NCBI GenBank assembly: GCA_025403435.1
Contig: JAJQZP010000417.1
Location: forward strand, 62,001 to 126,000
Direction: 5' to 3'
DNA length: 64,000 nucleotides
Source: Artocarpus heterophyllus
Taxonomy: Eukaryota > Streptophyta > Magnoliopsida > Rosales > Moraceae
How positions within the stretch are numbered: position 1 is the first letter of the stretch; every line of letters begins with the position of its first letter. Positions 63,564 to 64,000 of this stretch are shown here, one piece after another. Position numbers and translations under genes: made by a program. The notes below the pieces were generated by a model that saw only the letters and a list, made by a program, of their open reading frames with translations, was not told the origin of the DNA and ran no database searches.

Positions 63564-64000
63564 TTTTCAGATCTGAGTCTCCTATTTGCTGTTCCCCCTT
63601 TGAAATTTTTTTTGGGTTAACGAGAAACACGTGGCTCTTTTTGTGTTTGTAGGGTCACAAAATATGGCTTTAGTTTACGAATACCTTTTATAGGCCTTAA
63701 TATATATATATATATATGTTAATGACCTAAATAATACTATTATTAGTTTAAATTTATTTTTTTAAAATAATTAGAATTTACGTATTTAAGATTCCAAACA
63801 GATTATGATACTATTATACTTAAAAAATCCTTAAAATTAAGTTGTTTATTATTTAAATTTAAATTAGTATCCAAAATAACGATTTTTAAATTCCTTCAAC
63901 TAAAAGACAGATTTTTTTTTATAGAATCATGATTTTACTAACAAATTAGAGTTAGAATGTTGTAATTAAATTAACGATATAGTATTTATCAAGTCTTTTT
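63564..64000. other. Upstream flank of AKR pseudogene D
   Basis: 63,564-63,610 still resembles the AKR B upstream flank, then similarity ends. The rest is AT-rich with a TA run near 63,701-63,717. No gene. Confidence 0.5.

Overview
The window is nuclear DNA of a eudicot plant: AT-rich, genes with many short GT-AG introns, a plastid-targeted Calvin-cycle enzyme, a CER2-type BAHD gene, a nuclear tRNA-Gly, and abundant LTR-retrotransposon and MITE debris. The species cannot be told from the sequence. Only about a fifth is coding.

Layout. 0.5-1.7 kb: a one-exon gene for a probable mitochondrial ribosomal protein (mL40 type, minus) with a leader intron. 5.8-8.0 kb: a six-exon secreted, cysteine-rich EGF-like protein, probably GPI-anchored. 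9.8-10.7 kb: chloroplast ribose-5-phosphate isomerase (minus, no introns). 12.3-14.1 kb: a 1,865-bp TG...CA element with perfect 5-bp target duplications (probable solo LTR). 15.3-15.7 kb: a relic in which the last two exons of a PITH-domain gene abut the leader of the isomerase gene. 18.7-22.0 kb: the intact eight-exon PITH-domain gene. 25.7-28.1 kb: an old poly(A)-tailed retroelement with a second copy of the TG...CA element inside it. 29.2-34.8 kb: a 17-exon cytosolic peptide:N-glycanase (PNG1, minus). 35-41.8 kb: gene-free, with MITEs and local tandem duplications. 41.9-44.9 kb: a two-exon BAHD-family CER2/CER26-like protein.

45.7-63.6 kb is a tandem cluster of four aldo-keto reductase (AKR) loci, all minus: a decayed 3' half (A), an intact seven-exon gene (B), an intact diverged gene (C) and a pseudogene (D) that is a recent copy of B. 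A 5,125-bp Copia retrotransposon (47,673-52,797) with 99% identical LTRs lies between A and B, inside an exon of an unrelated plus-strand gene fragment. A tRNA-Gly(GCC) lies just upstream of AKR B.

The genes do not form one pathway; apart from the AKR family they are independent housekeeping or surface-related genes. The isomerase and PITH genes are neighbours in Arabidopsis too (At3g04790 and At3g04780, from memory), so this pair is probably conserved microsynteny, and the relic at 15.3-15.7 kb records an ancient tandem duplication of it. I saw no CRISPR array, operon or other prokaryote-type system.
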